Shown here one piece after another: positions 16,059 to 25,365 of a DNA stretch of 64,000 bases; the stretch's first letter is position 1, and each line of letters begins with the position of its first letter. Under the pieces are notes generated by a model. That model was not told the origin of the DNA. It saw only the letters and a program-made list of their open reading frames with translations, and ran no database searches. Source of the stretch: Chryseobacterium salivictor (GTDB taxonomy: Bacteria > Bacteroidota > Bacteroidia > Flavobacteriales > Weeksellaceae); the NCBI RefSeq assembly GCF_004359195.1, contig NZ_CP037954.1:2232001-2296000 (forward strand), given 5' to 3'. A program made the translations under genes and the position numbers.

Positions 16059-17352
16059 TAAAATTTCTGTTTTTTGGTTCAGAAGAGATTTGAGATTGTC
16101 TGATAATCACGGATTATTTGAAGCGCTTCAATCTGCTGAAAACGTTTTACCCATTTTTATTTTCGATACCGAAATTCTTTCGAAACTTGAAAATATAGAA
16201 GATAAACGAGTCGATTTTATTGTTCAGGTTTTGCAGATTCTGAATCAGTTTTTAGAAAAATCCGGAAAATCAATTAAAATTCTTCATGGGGAACCTTTAA
16301 ATGTATTTAAAGAACTTATTGAGAATTACGACATAGAAAAGGTTTTCTGCAATGAAGATTATGAACCGCAAGCCATTAAAAGAGATGATGAAATTGCGCA
16401 GTTCTTCACTGAAAAAAATATTGGATTTCAGTCCTTTAAAGATCAGGTCCTTTTTCACAAAGGCGATATTTTAAAGTCCGACGGAAGTCCGTACACGATT
16501 TACACGCCTTATTCGAAGCAGTGGTTAAAAATGTATAGTGATGAAGAAGAGGAGTCTTATCCCAGTGAGAAACTCCTTCATCATTTACTTGATGTAGAAA
16601 AACAGGAAATTTCCCTGCAAAAAATATTATTCAAAAAGACAACTTATCAGTTTCAAGCTCCTGCCATAAATCGTGAAATTTTGAAGAATTATCACAAAAC
16701 CCGCAATTTTCCAACGACGCCAACTTCTGAAATGAGTGTTCACCTTCGTTTCGGAACAGTGAGCATTAGGAAGCTGGCTGCTGAAGCCAGAAAGCTGAAT
16801 GAGACTTATTTAAAGGAATTGATCTGGCGGGAATTTTTTATGCAGATTCTTTATCATTTTCCGAAAGTGGTTACAGAATCTTTCAAAAGAAAATACGATC
16901 ATATTACCTGGTTATATGATGGAGAACTTCTCCGGAAATGGCAGGAAGGAAAGACCGGATATCCACTTGTAGATGCCGGAATGCGGGAACTCAACGAAAC
17001 AGGTTTGATGCACAACCGCGTAAGAATGGTTTGTGCAAGTTTTTTCACCAAACATCTTTTAATGGACTGGCGAATTGGTGAAGCCTATTTTGCGGAAAAA
17101 TTATTGGATTACGATTTATCTGCGAATAATGGAAACTGGCAGTGGAGTGCAGGAACTGGTTGTGATTCGGCGCCTTATTTTCGAGTTTTCAATCCGGAAG
17201 AGCAGCAGAAAAAATTCGATCCTGATTTTAAATATATTAAAAAATGGGTAAAAGAATTCGGTACAAAAGATTATCCGGAACCGGTTGTAGAGCACAGGTT
17301 TGCGCGTTTGCGGGCTTTGGAAACGTATAAAAAAGGATTGCAGGAAGTGTGA
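16051..17352 (+). CDS. phrB: Deoxyribodipyrimidine photolyase (class I CPD type)
   Basis: A 433-residue FAD flavoprotein repairing UV-induced cyclobutane pyrimidine dimers with blue light. The N-terminal antenna domain begins VFWFRRDLRLSDNHGL. The FAD-binding domain carries LIWREFFMQIL, TGYPLVDAGMREL, MHNRVRMVCASFFTKHLL, DWRIGE and NNGNWQWSAGTGCDSAPYFR, including Trp residues of the electron-transfer chain. Length and motifs fit class I CPD photolyase rather than a (6-4) enzyme or cryptochrome-DASH. Last gene of the plus-strand run, which stops at about 17352 facing a converging gene. Confidence 0.93.
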   Translation: MTDKISVFWFRRDLRLSDNHGLFEALQSAENVLPIFIFDTEILSKLENIEDKRVDFIVQVLQILNQFLEKSGKSIKILHGEPLNVFKELIENYDIEKVFCNEDYEPQAIKRDDEIAQFFTEKNIGFQSFKDQVLFHKGDILKSDGSPYTIYTPYSKQWLKMYSDEEEESYPSEKLLHHLLDVEKQEISLQKILFKKTTYQFQAPAINREILKNYHKTRNFPTTPTSEMSVHLRFGTVSIRKLAAEARKLNETYLKELIWREFFMQILYHFPKVVTESFKRKYDHITWLYDGELLRKWQEGKTGYPLVDAGMRELNETGLMHNRVRMVCASFFTKHLLMDWRIGEAYFAEKLLDYDLSANNGNWQWSAGTGCDSAPYFRVFNPEEQQKKFDPDFKYIKKWVKEFGTKDYPEPVVEHRFARLRALETYKKGLQEV

Positions 17353-17399
17353 TTTTTATATTCCAAAATTAACTATAAATACTCTTTAAGATTCTTTTT

Positions 17400-17428
17400 A
17401 AAACTGAAAATAAATACTTTTCGGTTTT
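17400..17428. terminator. Weak hairpin between converging genes
   Basis: AAAACTGAAAA pairs with TTTTCGGTTTT (one wobble) around a 7-nt loop; A- and T-rich flanks on both sides could terminate both converging operons. AT-rich stem, so modest support. Confidence 0.4.
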
Positions 17429-17429
17429 A

Positions 17430-18281
17430 TCAGATCAGAATCTTCAGACTTTTCGGTAAGACTTTAATATGAACAGGGGAGTCGATTTCATTGTATTCAC
17501 CGTCTAAATGCCAGTCTTTGGTATCCACCGTAAAATCAATTTCAGGGACAGAAAGGAAAGTTACATATTTGTTTTCTTTCAACGTTTTCGAAAACATTCT
17601 GAAGGCAAATGCGGCACCATGATGTAAAGGGAATTTTTTCACCAGAACAATTTCTGCCAAGCCATCCACCGTACTTGCATGCGGAGCGATATAAGCATTA
17701 TTCCCGAACTGTCGCGTATTGGCGACGTTTAACATTAAATATTCGCCATTGTGTTTCTTAAACTGTTCTGACGGAAATTTCACTTGGATCGGTTTGTAAT
17801 TAAAGAAAGTTTTTATCGAAGTTTTAATATAGTTTTTAAAACCGCGGCTGGTTTTTTCAAATTCCTTCACTACTTTTCCGTCGAAACCCGTTCCTGAAAC
17901 ATTAATTGAAAGCCGGTCATTCACTTTAAAAGTGTCGATTTCCCGGTATTTATTGGCTTTGATTTTTGCTAAAAGTTCAGTCAAATTTTTAGTAAAATTC
18001 GTCTCATTTGAAAATCCGTTTCCTGAACCTGCCGGAAAAATGGCCAGAATTTTACCGGTATTAATCAACTGCTTCGCGACTGAAGAAATAGTTCCGTCGC
18101 CACCTACGGCAACAAAAATATCAATATTTGCAAAATTTTCACTGATGAACTGCTCAGTTCCTTCTAAAGATTCTGAGATGTAGAAATGCGGATTTTTAAC
18201 CTGTTTTTGAAGGGAATCTAAAAAAGGCTGGTAGTTTTTCTTTGCAGAAAAAGGATTGATAATAAAGGCGACATTCTTCAT
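17430..18281 (-). CDS. Diacylglycerol/lipid kinase family protein (YegS/LCB5-like)
   Basis: A 283-residue protein of the DAGK catalytic family. FIINPFSAKK opens the nucleotide-binding part, VAVGGDGTISSVAKQL is the GGDG(T) motif, and IFPAGSGNGFSNE is the second glycine motif. The C-terminal beta-sandwich includes VSGTGFDGKVVKEF and WHLDGEY. It probably phosphorylates a membrane lipid or sphingoid base; flavobacteria make sphingolipids, so either is possible. The ATG at 18281 is preferred to a TTG 9 nt upstream. A terminator followed at once by a -7 box lies directly upstream, so it has its own very short-leader transcript (inference). Confidence 0.87.
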   Translation of the reverse strand: MKNVAFIINPFSAKKNYQPFLDSLQKQVKNPHFYISESLEGTEQFISENFANIDIFVAVGGDGTISSVAKQLINTGKILAIFPAGSGNGFSNETNFTKNLTELLAKIKANKYREIDTFKVNDRLSINVSGTGFDGKVVKEFEKTSRGFKNYIKTSIKTFFNYKPIQVKFPSEQFKKHNGEYLMLNVANTRQFGNNAYIAPHASTVDGLAEIVLVKKFPLHHGAAFAFRMFSKTLKENKYVTFLSVPEIDFTVDTKDWHLDGEYNEIDSPVHIKVLPKSLKILI

Positions 18282-18287
18282 GGTTGG

Positions 18288-18295
18288 CAAAAATA
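18288..18295 (-). promoter_or_regulatory. -7 box merged with upstream terminator T-run
   Basis: On the minus strand TATTTTTG lies 6 nt before the ATG at 18281 and directly after the T-run of the hairpin at 18297-18324. It would give a nearly leaderless mRNA. The same arrangement occurs at 55544-55584. Confidence 0.35.
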
Positions 18296-18296
18296 G

Positions 18297-18324
18297 AAAA
18301 AGCAGGCGATAAAAACCTGCTTTT
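18297..18324 (-). terminator. Rho-independent terminator of the DUF3298 lipoprotein gene
   Basis: On the minus strand AAAAGCAGG pairs with CCTGCTTTT around a 9-nt loop, followed by TCTATTTTT. It lies 9 bp beyond the stop codon of the gene ending at 18333. Confidence 0.75.
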
Positions 18325-18332
18325 AGGAAATA

Positions 18333-19142
18333 TTATAAATTTTGTCGTTTGATGAACTCGTCTGTTAAAAGTAGTTTGATATCCGAAAGAGGAACTTTGA
18401 TTAAAACCGTACCCGCAGCATACGCCGTGATTTCATACTGGTTATAGAGGAAATACAGGTTTTTATCATCAAAATAAAAATTGTTGTTAAGTGGAATTTG
18501 TTTCACCAAAAGCATTTCAAATTGTCCTTTTCCTCCGTCATTTTGGATGAAATTATTCATTAAAATCGGATCCCAGATCTTCGAGTCCTGATTGGCAACA
18601 ATATCTGATAAATGGAGCGTTTTATTGTTCTGTAAATCAAAAACTTTATAAGTTTCAAAATAATAACCGTGAGCGCCACCCGTATAGCCATCGCCGGTGT
18701 ACTGAACAGTCAGGAAATTATTTCGGTGAGAAAACAGATTCATATTCGAATTTTTTTCCCAGTTCTGGGCGAATTCGGGTTTGTAATCCTGTAAGGCATT
18801 CTTCTCTTCTTCGTAAAATTCTTTCATTTTCAGATCTAATGCATCCGCGATATTGGCCTTGGAATATTCGGTTAACCGAATTTCTTTTGGCGCATAAATA
18901 GAATCTAAAAGTGCTTTGTTTTTAAGAGTCGGAAAAACCAATATTTTAGACTGAAATTTGACGGTGAGGTTTTGGTCAATTTTTAGCGAATCGTTCACTT
19001 TCACGGAATCAAGCGGAAAGTTGCCGGTGGTAGAAGTGATTTTTTCAACGGTTCCATTCGACGTTTCTGCTGTAGATTTTTCTTTGTTACAACTCATTAA
19101 TAAAACTGCAAATGCGACTGATATGGCCAGTAAATTTTTCAT
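18333..19142 (-). CDS. Lipoprotein with DUF4163/DUF3298 (RsiV-like) domains
   Basis: A 269-residue lipoprotein: signal peptide MKNLLAISVAFAVLLMSC with lipobox LMSC. The middle contains the DUF4163-type sequence VQYTGDGYTGGAHGYYFETYKVFDL and the rest fits DUF3298 (LHLSDIV, NFYFDDKNLYFLYNQYEITAYAAG), the pair found in anti-sigma RsiV and many exported proteins. No sigma factor gene is adjacent, so an anti-sigma role is unlikely here. It is probably anchored in the outer or inner membrane facing the periplasm. Function unknown. It has its own terminator at 18297-18324. Confidence 0.82.
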   Translation of the reverse strand: MKNLLAISVAFAVLLMSCNKEKSTAETSNGTVEKITSTTGNFPLDSVKVNDSLKIDQNLTVKFQSKILVFPTLKNKALLDSIYAPKEIRLTEYSKANIADALDLKMKEFYEEEKNALQDYKPEFAQNWEKNSNMNLFSHRNNFLTVQYTGDGYTGGAHGYYFETYKVFDLQNNKTLHLSDIVANQDSKIWDPILMNNFIQNDGGKGQFEMLLVKQIPLNNNFYFDDKNLYFLYNQYEITAYAAGTVLIKVPLSDIKLLLTDEFIKRQNL

Positions 19143-19201
19143 TCTGAAATTTAATAAAAATATATAACTTATAAAAACGGAAATTCAAATTTTAAGGTTT
19201 G

Positions 19202-19224
19202 AAAAAAAACCGTCAATTTGACGG
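19202..19224 (-). terminator. Terminator of the DUF5684 gene
   Basis: On the minus strand CCGTCAA pairs with TTGACGG around a 1-nt loop or slightly open apex, followed by eight T residues. It lies 22 bp past the stop at 19247. Confidence 0.7.
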
Positions 19225-19246
19225 CTTCTTACAAAAATTCTCATCA

Positions 19247-19672
19247 TTATTTTCTGTCGTCAGGCAAAGCATTTGGGTTATAAACTGAATCACCGAAAGC
19301 GAGAACCGGAAAACCGATAAATGGTAATATCACCAAAAGTACCGTCATCAAAGTATCTTTACCGAAAAATTTGGATAAGCGGTCTGCTACTATAATTCCA
19401 AAAATAATGTTGACAAATGGAACCATCAAAAGAATAAACCACCAAATGGGTTTTTTAATGATGTCAAGCAAAACAATAGAGTTGTAAATTGGAATAAATG
19501 CTGCCCAGGCATCTTCTCTTCCTGCTTTTTGAAAAATTTTGTAGAGACAGAACGAAAAGAATAAATAGACAAATAAATAGAAAATAAGCATTCCGAAGCC
19601 CATGGCCATACCGCCTGCTACATCGCCGGAATTCATTCCATCGTAAGGATTAGTCTGTAATAAAGTCATCAT
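19247..19672 (-). CDS. DUF5684 family membrane protein
   Basis: A 141-residue membrane protein with about three to four hydrophobic segments: GFGMLIFYLFVYLFFSFCLY, then the hallmark KAGREDAWAAFIPIYNSIVLLDI, then PIWWFILLMVPFVNIIFGIIVADRLSKFFGK and a C-terminal helix. The GR(E)xAWAAFIPIYN and WWFILL features are shared with the DUF5684 family, sometimes attached to signal peptidase I genes in Bacteroidota. Here it stands alone upstream of (beyond) the gyrB terminator. Function unknown. Confidence 0.78.
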   Translation of the reverse strand: MMTLLQTNPYDGMNSGDVAGGMAMGFGMLIFYLFVYLFFSFCLYKIFQKAGREDAWAAFIPIYNSIVLLDIIKKPIWWFILLMVPFVNIIFGIIVADRLSKFFGKDTLMTVLLVILPFIGFPVLAFGDSVYNPNALPDDRK

Positions 19673-19767
19673 AGTATATTATTTTAAGTTTTATCAAATA
19701 TATAATATTATTTCAGAAAATGAATTAAATTCTCACGTATTTTTAATTCATAGTAGTGATACCATAA

Positions 19768-19799
19768 AAAAAGCTGTTCAAATACATGAACAGCTTTTT
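19768..19799 (-). terminator. Strong terminator of gyrB
   Basis: AAAAAGCTGTTCA pairs perfectly with TGAACAGCTTTTT around a 6-nt loop (AATACA). On the minus strand it lies 20 bp after the gyrB stop and ends in a T-run; it could work in both directions. Confidence 0.88.
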
Positions 19800-19818
19800 A
19801 AGAATTTATTAAAGACGA

Positions 19819-21801
<1,983 letters not shown>

Positions 21802-21925
21802 TTAATTAAAGTTTGCTGAAAAAAGGAGTGTAAATACTCCATTTCAAAAGGCTAACAAAGATACTGAATTCCGCCGGAATATAAAAGTTAAAGAACCTAT
21901 AAAATTGCAGATCTTCTTCACGAAA

Positions 21926-21949
21926 AAATCCTCAAAAGTTTGAGGATTT
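21926..21949 (-). terminator. Terminator of the OsmC gene
   Basis: AAATCCTCAAA pairs with TTTGAGGATTT around a 2-nt loop; on the minus strand it is followed by further T residues and lies 27 bp after the stop codon. Confidence 0.8.
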
Positions 21950-21976
21950 GAATCTGTAAAATGATTTTAAATTGAA

Positions 21977-22393
21977 TTAAACCAAAGTTGCGTTCACTTT
22001 AATTTCAGTATTTAATAATTTCGAAATCGGACAGTTTTTTTCTGCATCCGCAACTAATTCATCAAATTTTTCTTTTGAAATTCCCGGAACATTTGCGGTC
22101 AGGGTTAAACTTGATTCTGTAATTTCACCTTTTGTTGGATCTAAATTGATGACACATCTCGTTTCTAAGTTTTCTGCTTTAAAGCCTGCTGCGTCAATTT
22201 TAAAAGACAAAGCCATGTTGAAACAACCGGCGTGAGCTGCGGCAATCAATTCTTCAGGATTTGTTCCCACGCCTTCTTCGAAACGGGAATTGTAAGAGTA
22301 CTGTGTCTGGTTCAAAACCGTACTTTGAGTGGTAAGTGTTCCTTTTCCTTCCTTACCTGAGCCTTGCCAAATGGCTGTTGCATTTCTTTTCAT
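21977..22393 (-). CDS. OsmC-family peroxiredoxin (hydroperoxide reductase)
   Basis: A 138-residue OsmC/Ohr-family protein reducing organic hydroperoxides by two conserved cysteines. Both are present: AAAHAGCFNMALSF (about residue 55-60) and AEKNCPISKLL (about 120-125). EEGVGTNPEELIAAAHAGC is the OsmC rather than Ohr type of core motif. Cytoplasmic, no signal peptide. It lies 19 bp after lysS on the same strand and may be read through from it, ending at its own terminator. Confidence 0.92.
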   Translation of the reverse strand: MKRNATAIWQGSGKEGKGTLTTQSTVLNQTQYSYNSRFEEGVGTNPEELIAAAHAGCFNMALSFKIDAAGFKAENLETRCVINLDPTKGEITESSLTLTANVPGISKEKFDELVADAEKNCPISKLLNTEIKVNATLV

Positions 22394-22412
22394 AATACTG
22401 TTTTTTAGATGA

Positions 22413-24113
22413 TTATACTAATTTCATCAATACAATATCGTCAATTTTTTCCACTTTGACCAAATTATACTTGGTTAAGTTTTTGGAAGCTTTGTCCCAT
22501 TTTTTTCCGGAAAGTTCACTTTTCACTTTTACAAGTGCCAGATTCATGGGTTCTTTCTGACTTTTCAAAATTTCCAATATCTTTTTTTCATCTTCATCCA
22601 GTTCGAAAGTTGGAGCGGCTTTTTCCGGTTTCATTTGCGGGAAGAATAAAACTTCCTGAATCGATGGATTGTTAGTTAAAAACATGATCAAACGGTCCAT
22701 TCCGATTCCCAGTCCTGAAGTTGGAGGCATACCGTATTCTAAAGCTCTCAGGAAGTCTTCATCGATAAACTGGCCTGCTTCGTCATCTCCTTTTGCTGCA
22801 AGTTTTAACTGTTCTTCAAAACGTTCTCTCTGGTCGATCGGGTCATTTAATTCCGAATAGGCATTGGCGATTTCTTTTCCGCACACCATTAGTTCAAAAC
22901 GTTCTGTTAAACCTTCCTTGCTTCTGTGTTTCTTTGTTAATGGCGACATTTCGATAGGGTAGTCGGTAATGAAAGTCGGCTGGATAAAGTTTCCCTCGCA
23001 TTTCTCACCGAAAATTTCATCAATCAGTTTTCCTTTCCCCATCGTTTCATTCACTTCAACACCAATTGATCTTGCAAAATCAAACAGTTCCTGTTCAGTT
23101 TTTCCGGTGATATCGAATCCTGTAAATTTCTGAATCGCTTCTGTCATCGAAATCCTTGGATATGGCGCTTTCCAGCTGATGATATGTTCGCCAAAAGTAG
23201 AATCTGTAGTTCCGTTAACTTGGATGGCAGAAAATTCCAACAGTTTTTCCGTGAAATCCATCATCCAGTTGTAATCTTTGTAAGCAACGTAAATTTCCAT
23301 TGCGGTAAATTCCGGATTGTGCGTTCTGTCCATTCCTTCATTTCTAAAGTTTTTCGAGAATTCGTAAACACCGTCGAATCCACCAACAATCAGTCTTTTC
23401 AGATAAAGTTCGTTAGCAATCCTTAAATACAATGGAATGTCTAAAGCATTGTGATGCGTGATAAATGGTTTTGCTGCAGCACCACCCGGAATCGCCTGTA
23501 AAATCGGGGTTTCCACTTCGAAATATCCTGCATTATTAAAGTAAGTCCGCATTGCATTGAACAGTTTTGTTCTTTTAATGAAAACTTCTTTCACTTGCGG
23601 ATTGACCACTAAATCTACATACCTTTGTCGGTACCGAAGTTCAGGATCGTTGAATCCATCAAAAATATTTCCGTCGGCATCCACTTTCGGTAATGGGAGC
23701 GGACGTAAGGCTTTGGTTAAAATTTTGAAATTGGTCACTTTTACCGTCATTTCACCAACCTGGGTGTTGAAGAGTTCACCTTCGATTCCGATAATGTCAC
23801 CAATATCTAAAAGGTGTTTGTAAACGTCGTTATAAAGCGTTTTGTCTTCACCAGTACAGATTTCGTCACGGTTAAAATAAACCTGGATTTTACCTTCCGA
23901 ATCCTGAAGTTCAGCAAAACTTGCTTTCCCCTGAATTCTCCGGCTCATCAATCGGCCTGCAATCGTAACTTTTTTACCTTCAACAAAATCCTGCTTGATG
24001 GTTTTGGTGGTTTCTGTAATTTTATATTCTTCGGCCGGAAAAGCGTTAATTCCCATTTTTTCGAGGGTTTGTAGCTTTTCTCTTCTGATGATTTCCTGTT
24101 CTGATAACTGCAT
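22413..24113 (-). CDS. lysS: Lysyl-tRNA synthetase, class II
   Basis: A 566-residue class II aminoacyl-tRNA synthetase. The N-terminal OB-fold (about 50-160) has GRLMSRRIQGKASFAELQD. Motif 2 is seen in FRNEGMDRTHNPEFTAMEIYVAY and motif 3 in EYGMPPTSGLGIGMDRLIMFLT. After the usual end at about residue 500 a roughly 65-residue helical tail follows (FELDEDEKKILEIL ... ELSGKKWDKASKNLTKYNLVKVEK), longer than E. coli LysS (505) and, from memory, typical of flavobacteria. It attaches lysine to tRNA-Lys. Upstream lies a 215-bp gap to a divergent gene. Confidence 0.96.
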   Translation of the reverse strand: MQLSEQEIIRREKLQTLEKMGINAFPAEEYKITETTKTIKQDFVEGKKVTIAGRLMSRRIQGKASFAELQDSEGKIQVYFNRDEICTGEDKTLYNDVYKHLLDIGDIIGIEGELFNTQVGEMTVKVTNFKILTKALRPLPLPKVDADGNIFDGFNDPELRYRQRYVDLVVNPQVKEVFIKRTKLFNAMRTYFNNAGYFEVETPILQAIPGGAAAKPFITHHNALDIPLYLRIANELYLKRLIVGGFDGVYEFSKNFRNEGMDRTHNPEFTAMEIYVAYKDYNWMMDFTEKLLEFSAIQVNGTTDSTFGEHIISWKAPYPRISMTEAIQKFTGFDITGKTEQELFDFARSIGVEVNETMGKGKLIDEIFGEKCEGNFIQPTFITDYPIEMSPLTKKHRSKEGLTERFELMVCGKEIANAYSELNDPIDQRERFEEQLKLAAKGDDEAGQFIDEDFLRALEYGMPPTSGLGIGMDRLIMFLTNNPSIQEVLFFPQMKPEKAAPTFELDEDEKKILEILKSQKEPMNLALVKVKSELSGKKWDKASKNLTKYNLVKVEKIDDIVLMKLV

Positions 24114-24316
24114 TTTTCTTGCTATTTTAAGTCTGCAAATTTAGTAAATTTTTCGCTATGAAAAGAACCCTGCAATTCACTGCGAAATTTAGCAAAACTG
24201 TACTTTTTTCATTTTTAATGTGCCTTATATTTTTGAGATTTCATTTCGAAAAACATGATTTTTATTTGTATTCATTCCAAATCTTCACATTATTCTCTTC
24301 TGTGGTCAAATTTTAT

Positions 24317-24324
24317 TAAATTTG
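24317..24324 (+). promoter_or_regulatory. Possible -7 box before the efflux cassette
   Basis: TAAATTTG fits TAnnTTTG but ends only 4 nt before the GTG at 24329, so transcription would begin about at the start codon. Either the mRNA is leaderless, the start is further in, or this is chance. Confidence 0.3.
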
Positions 24325-24328
24325 TACA

Positions 24329-24712
24329 GTGAAAAAATGGGTTGTTTATTTTTTGTTATTTACTTATCTCACTTCTTTTAGTGAGGTGAGACAATTAGCG
24401 AAAATTCCCAACCTGATCGAACATTTTATTTCACATAAACTTTCCAATTCAGAAATGTCGGTTTTCGCATTTTTCAAAATGCATTATATTGATGAACAGG
24501 CGAAAGACAGTGACTATAAACAGGATATGAAACTCCCGTTCAAAACGCATGATTTTTCAAGTACTGTTGTTAATCTCAATATTCCACCTGAACGACCGAT
24601 TCTAAATATTCCACATGGTTCAATTTTCGTAGACCGTTCCAGCAATTTTTCTTATTCTGAGAAATATTACCCTTCTGTTTTTTCTAAAATCTGGGAACCT
24701 CCCAAAATTTAA
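24329..24712 (+). CDS. Conserved hypothetical heading an RND metal-efflux cassette
   Basis: A 127-residue protein with an N-terminal hydrophobic segment (KKWVVYFLLFTYLTSF) that may be a signal anchor. The body has IEHFISHKLSNSEMSVFAFFKMHYID, DYKQDMKLPFKTHDF and two proline-rich stretches (IPPERPILNIPHG). I recall similar short proteins ahead of CzcA/CusA-type systems in Bacteroidota, but no characterised function. The start is a GTG at 24329 and is uncertain. Several His residues and the genetic context suggest a role in metal sensing or binding (inference). Confidence 0.6.
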   Translation: MKKWVVYFLLFTYLTSFSEVRQLAKIPNLIEHFISHKLSNSEMSVFAFFKMHYIDEQAKDSDYKQDMKLPFKTHDFSSTVVNLNIPPERPILNIPHGSIFVDRSSNFSYSEKYYPSVFSKIWEPPKI

Positions 24713-24802
24713 TTTAAAATTTTCAGTGCAAATTATCAGGTCAAATCTTTAGGTTTCGACGGTAATTGACCTTACTTAATCTTTAATCTTAAATTAAAAA
24801 CG

Positions 24803-25312
24803 ATGAACAATTCACATCTGCATTTGGTTGTAAATCATTTGCCTATCATATTTCCTATTGTAGGAATCATCATACTTTTTCTCGGAATTTTTACAAAATC
24901 TGAAGTTACAAAACGCAATGGCTATACTATTTTTATTCTGGGGGCTTTGGCGTCTATTGCAGCAATGGCTACCGGTGAAAATGCTGAAGATGCTATAGAA
25001 AAACTTCAGGGAGTTTCCAAAGATCTTATTCATATTCATGAAGAAGCAGCAGAACTTTTTGCAGGTTTTTCTTACGTTACAGGCGGTTTTTCGCTTCTTG
25101 CACTTTTTTCAAGTTGGAAAAATTATTCAATTTCCAGATTTGCTCCTTATATTGTTGGTTTACTCGCAATTATAACCTTATTTTTTGCTCAGAAAGCAGG
25201 GACAACTGGTGGAGAAATTCGACATACTGAAATAAGAAGCGGTTTTTCTGCAAATCAACAGGAAAATATCGGAACCGACGACAAAAAAACAAGTGATAGA
25301 GACCATGATTAA
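24803..25312 (+). CDS. Four-helix membrane protein (DUF2231-like) of the efflux cassette
   Basis: A 169-residue polytopic membrane protein. Four hydrophobic helices are visible: HLVVNHLPIIFPIVGIIILFLG, GYTIFILGALASIAAMATG, AGFSYVTGGFSLLALFSSW and FAPYIVGLLAIITLFFAQKAG. The opening LHLVVNHLPI and the GEIRHTEI region near the C-terminus recall the DUF2231 family of small membrane proteins found with redox or cytochrome genes. His residues in helix 1 and near the membrane edge could bind heme or metal. It ends about 50 bp before czcA-like RND gene. Exact role unknown. Confidence 0.68.
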   Translation: MNNSHLHLVVNHLPIIFPIVGIIILFLGIFTKSEVTKRNGYTIFILGALASIAAMATGENAEDAIEKLQGVSKDLIHIHEEAAELFAGFSYVTGGFSLLALFSSWKNYSISRFAPYIVGLLAIITLFFAQKAGTTGGEIRHTEIRSGFSANQQENIGTDDKKTSDRDHD

Positions 25313-25365
25313 ACTTAGTGCTGATGGAGTTTATGGCTCTATCAGCAATTTTAATTAAAAGAAAT

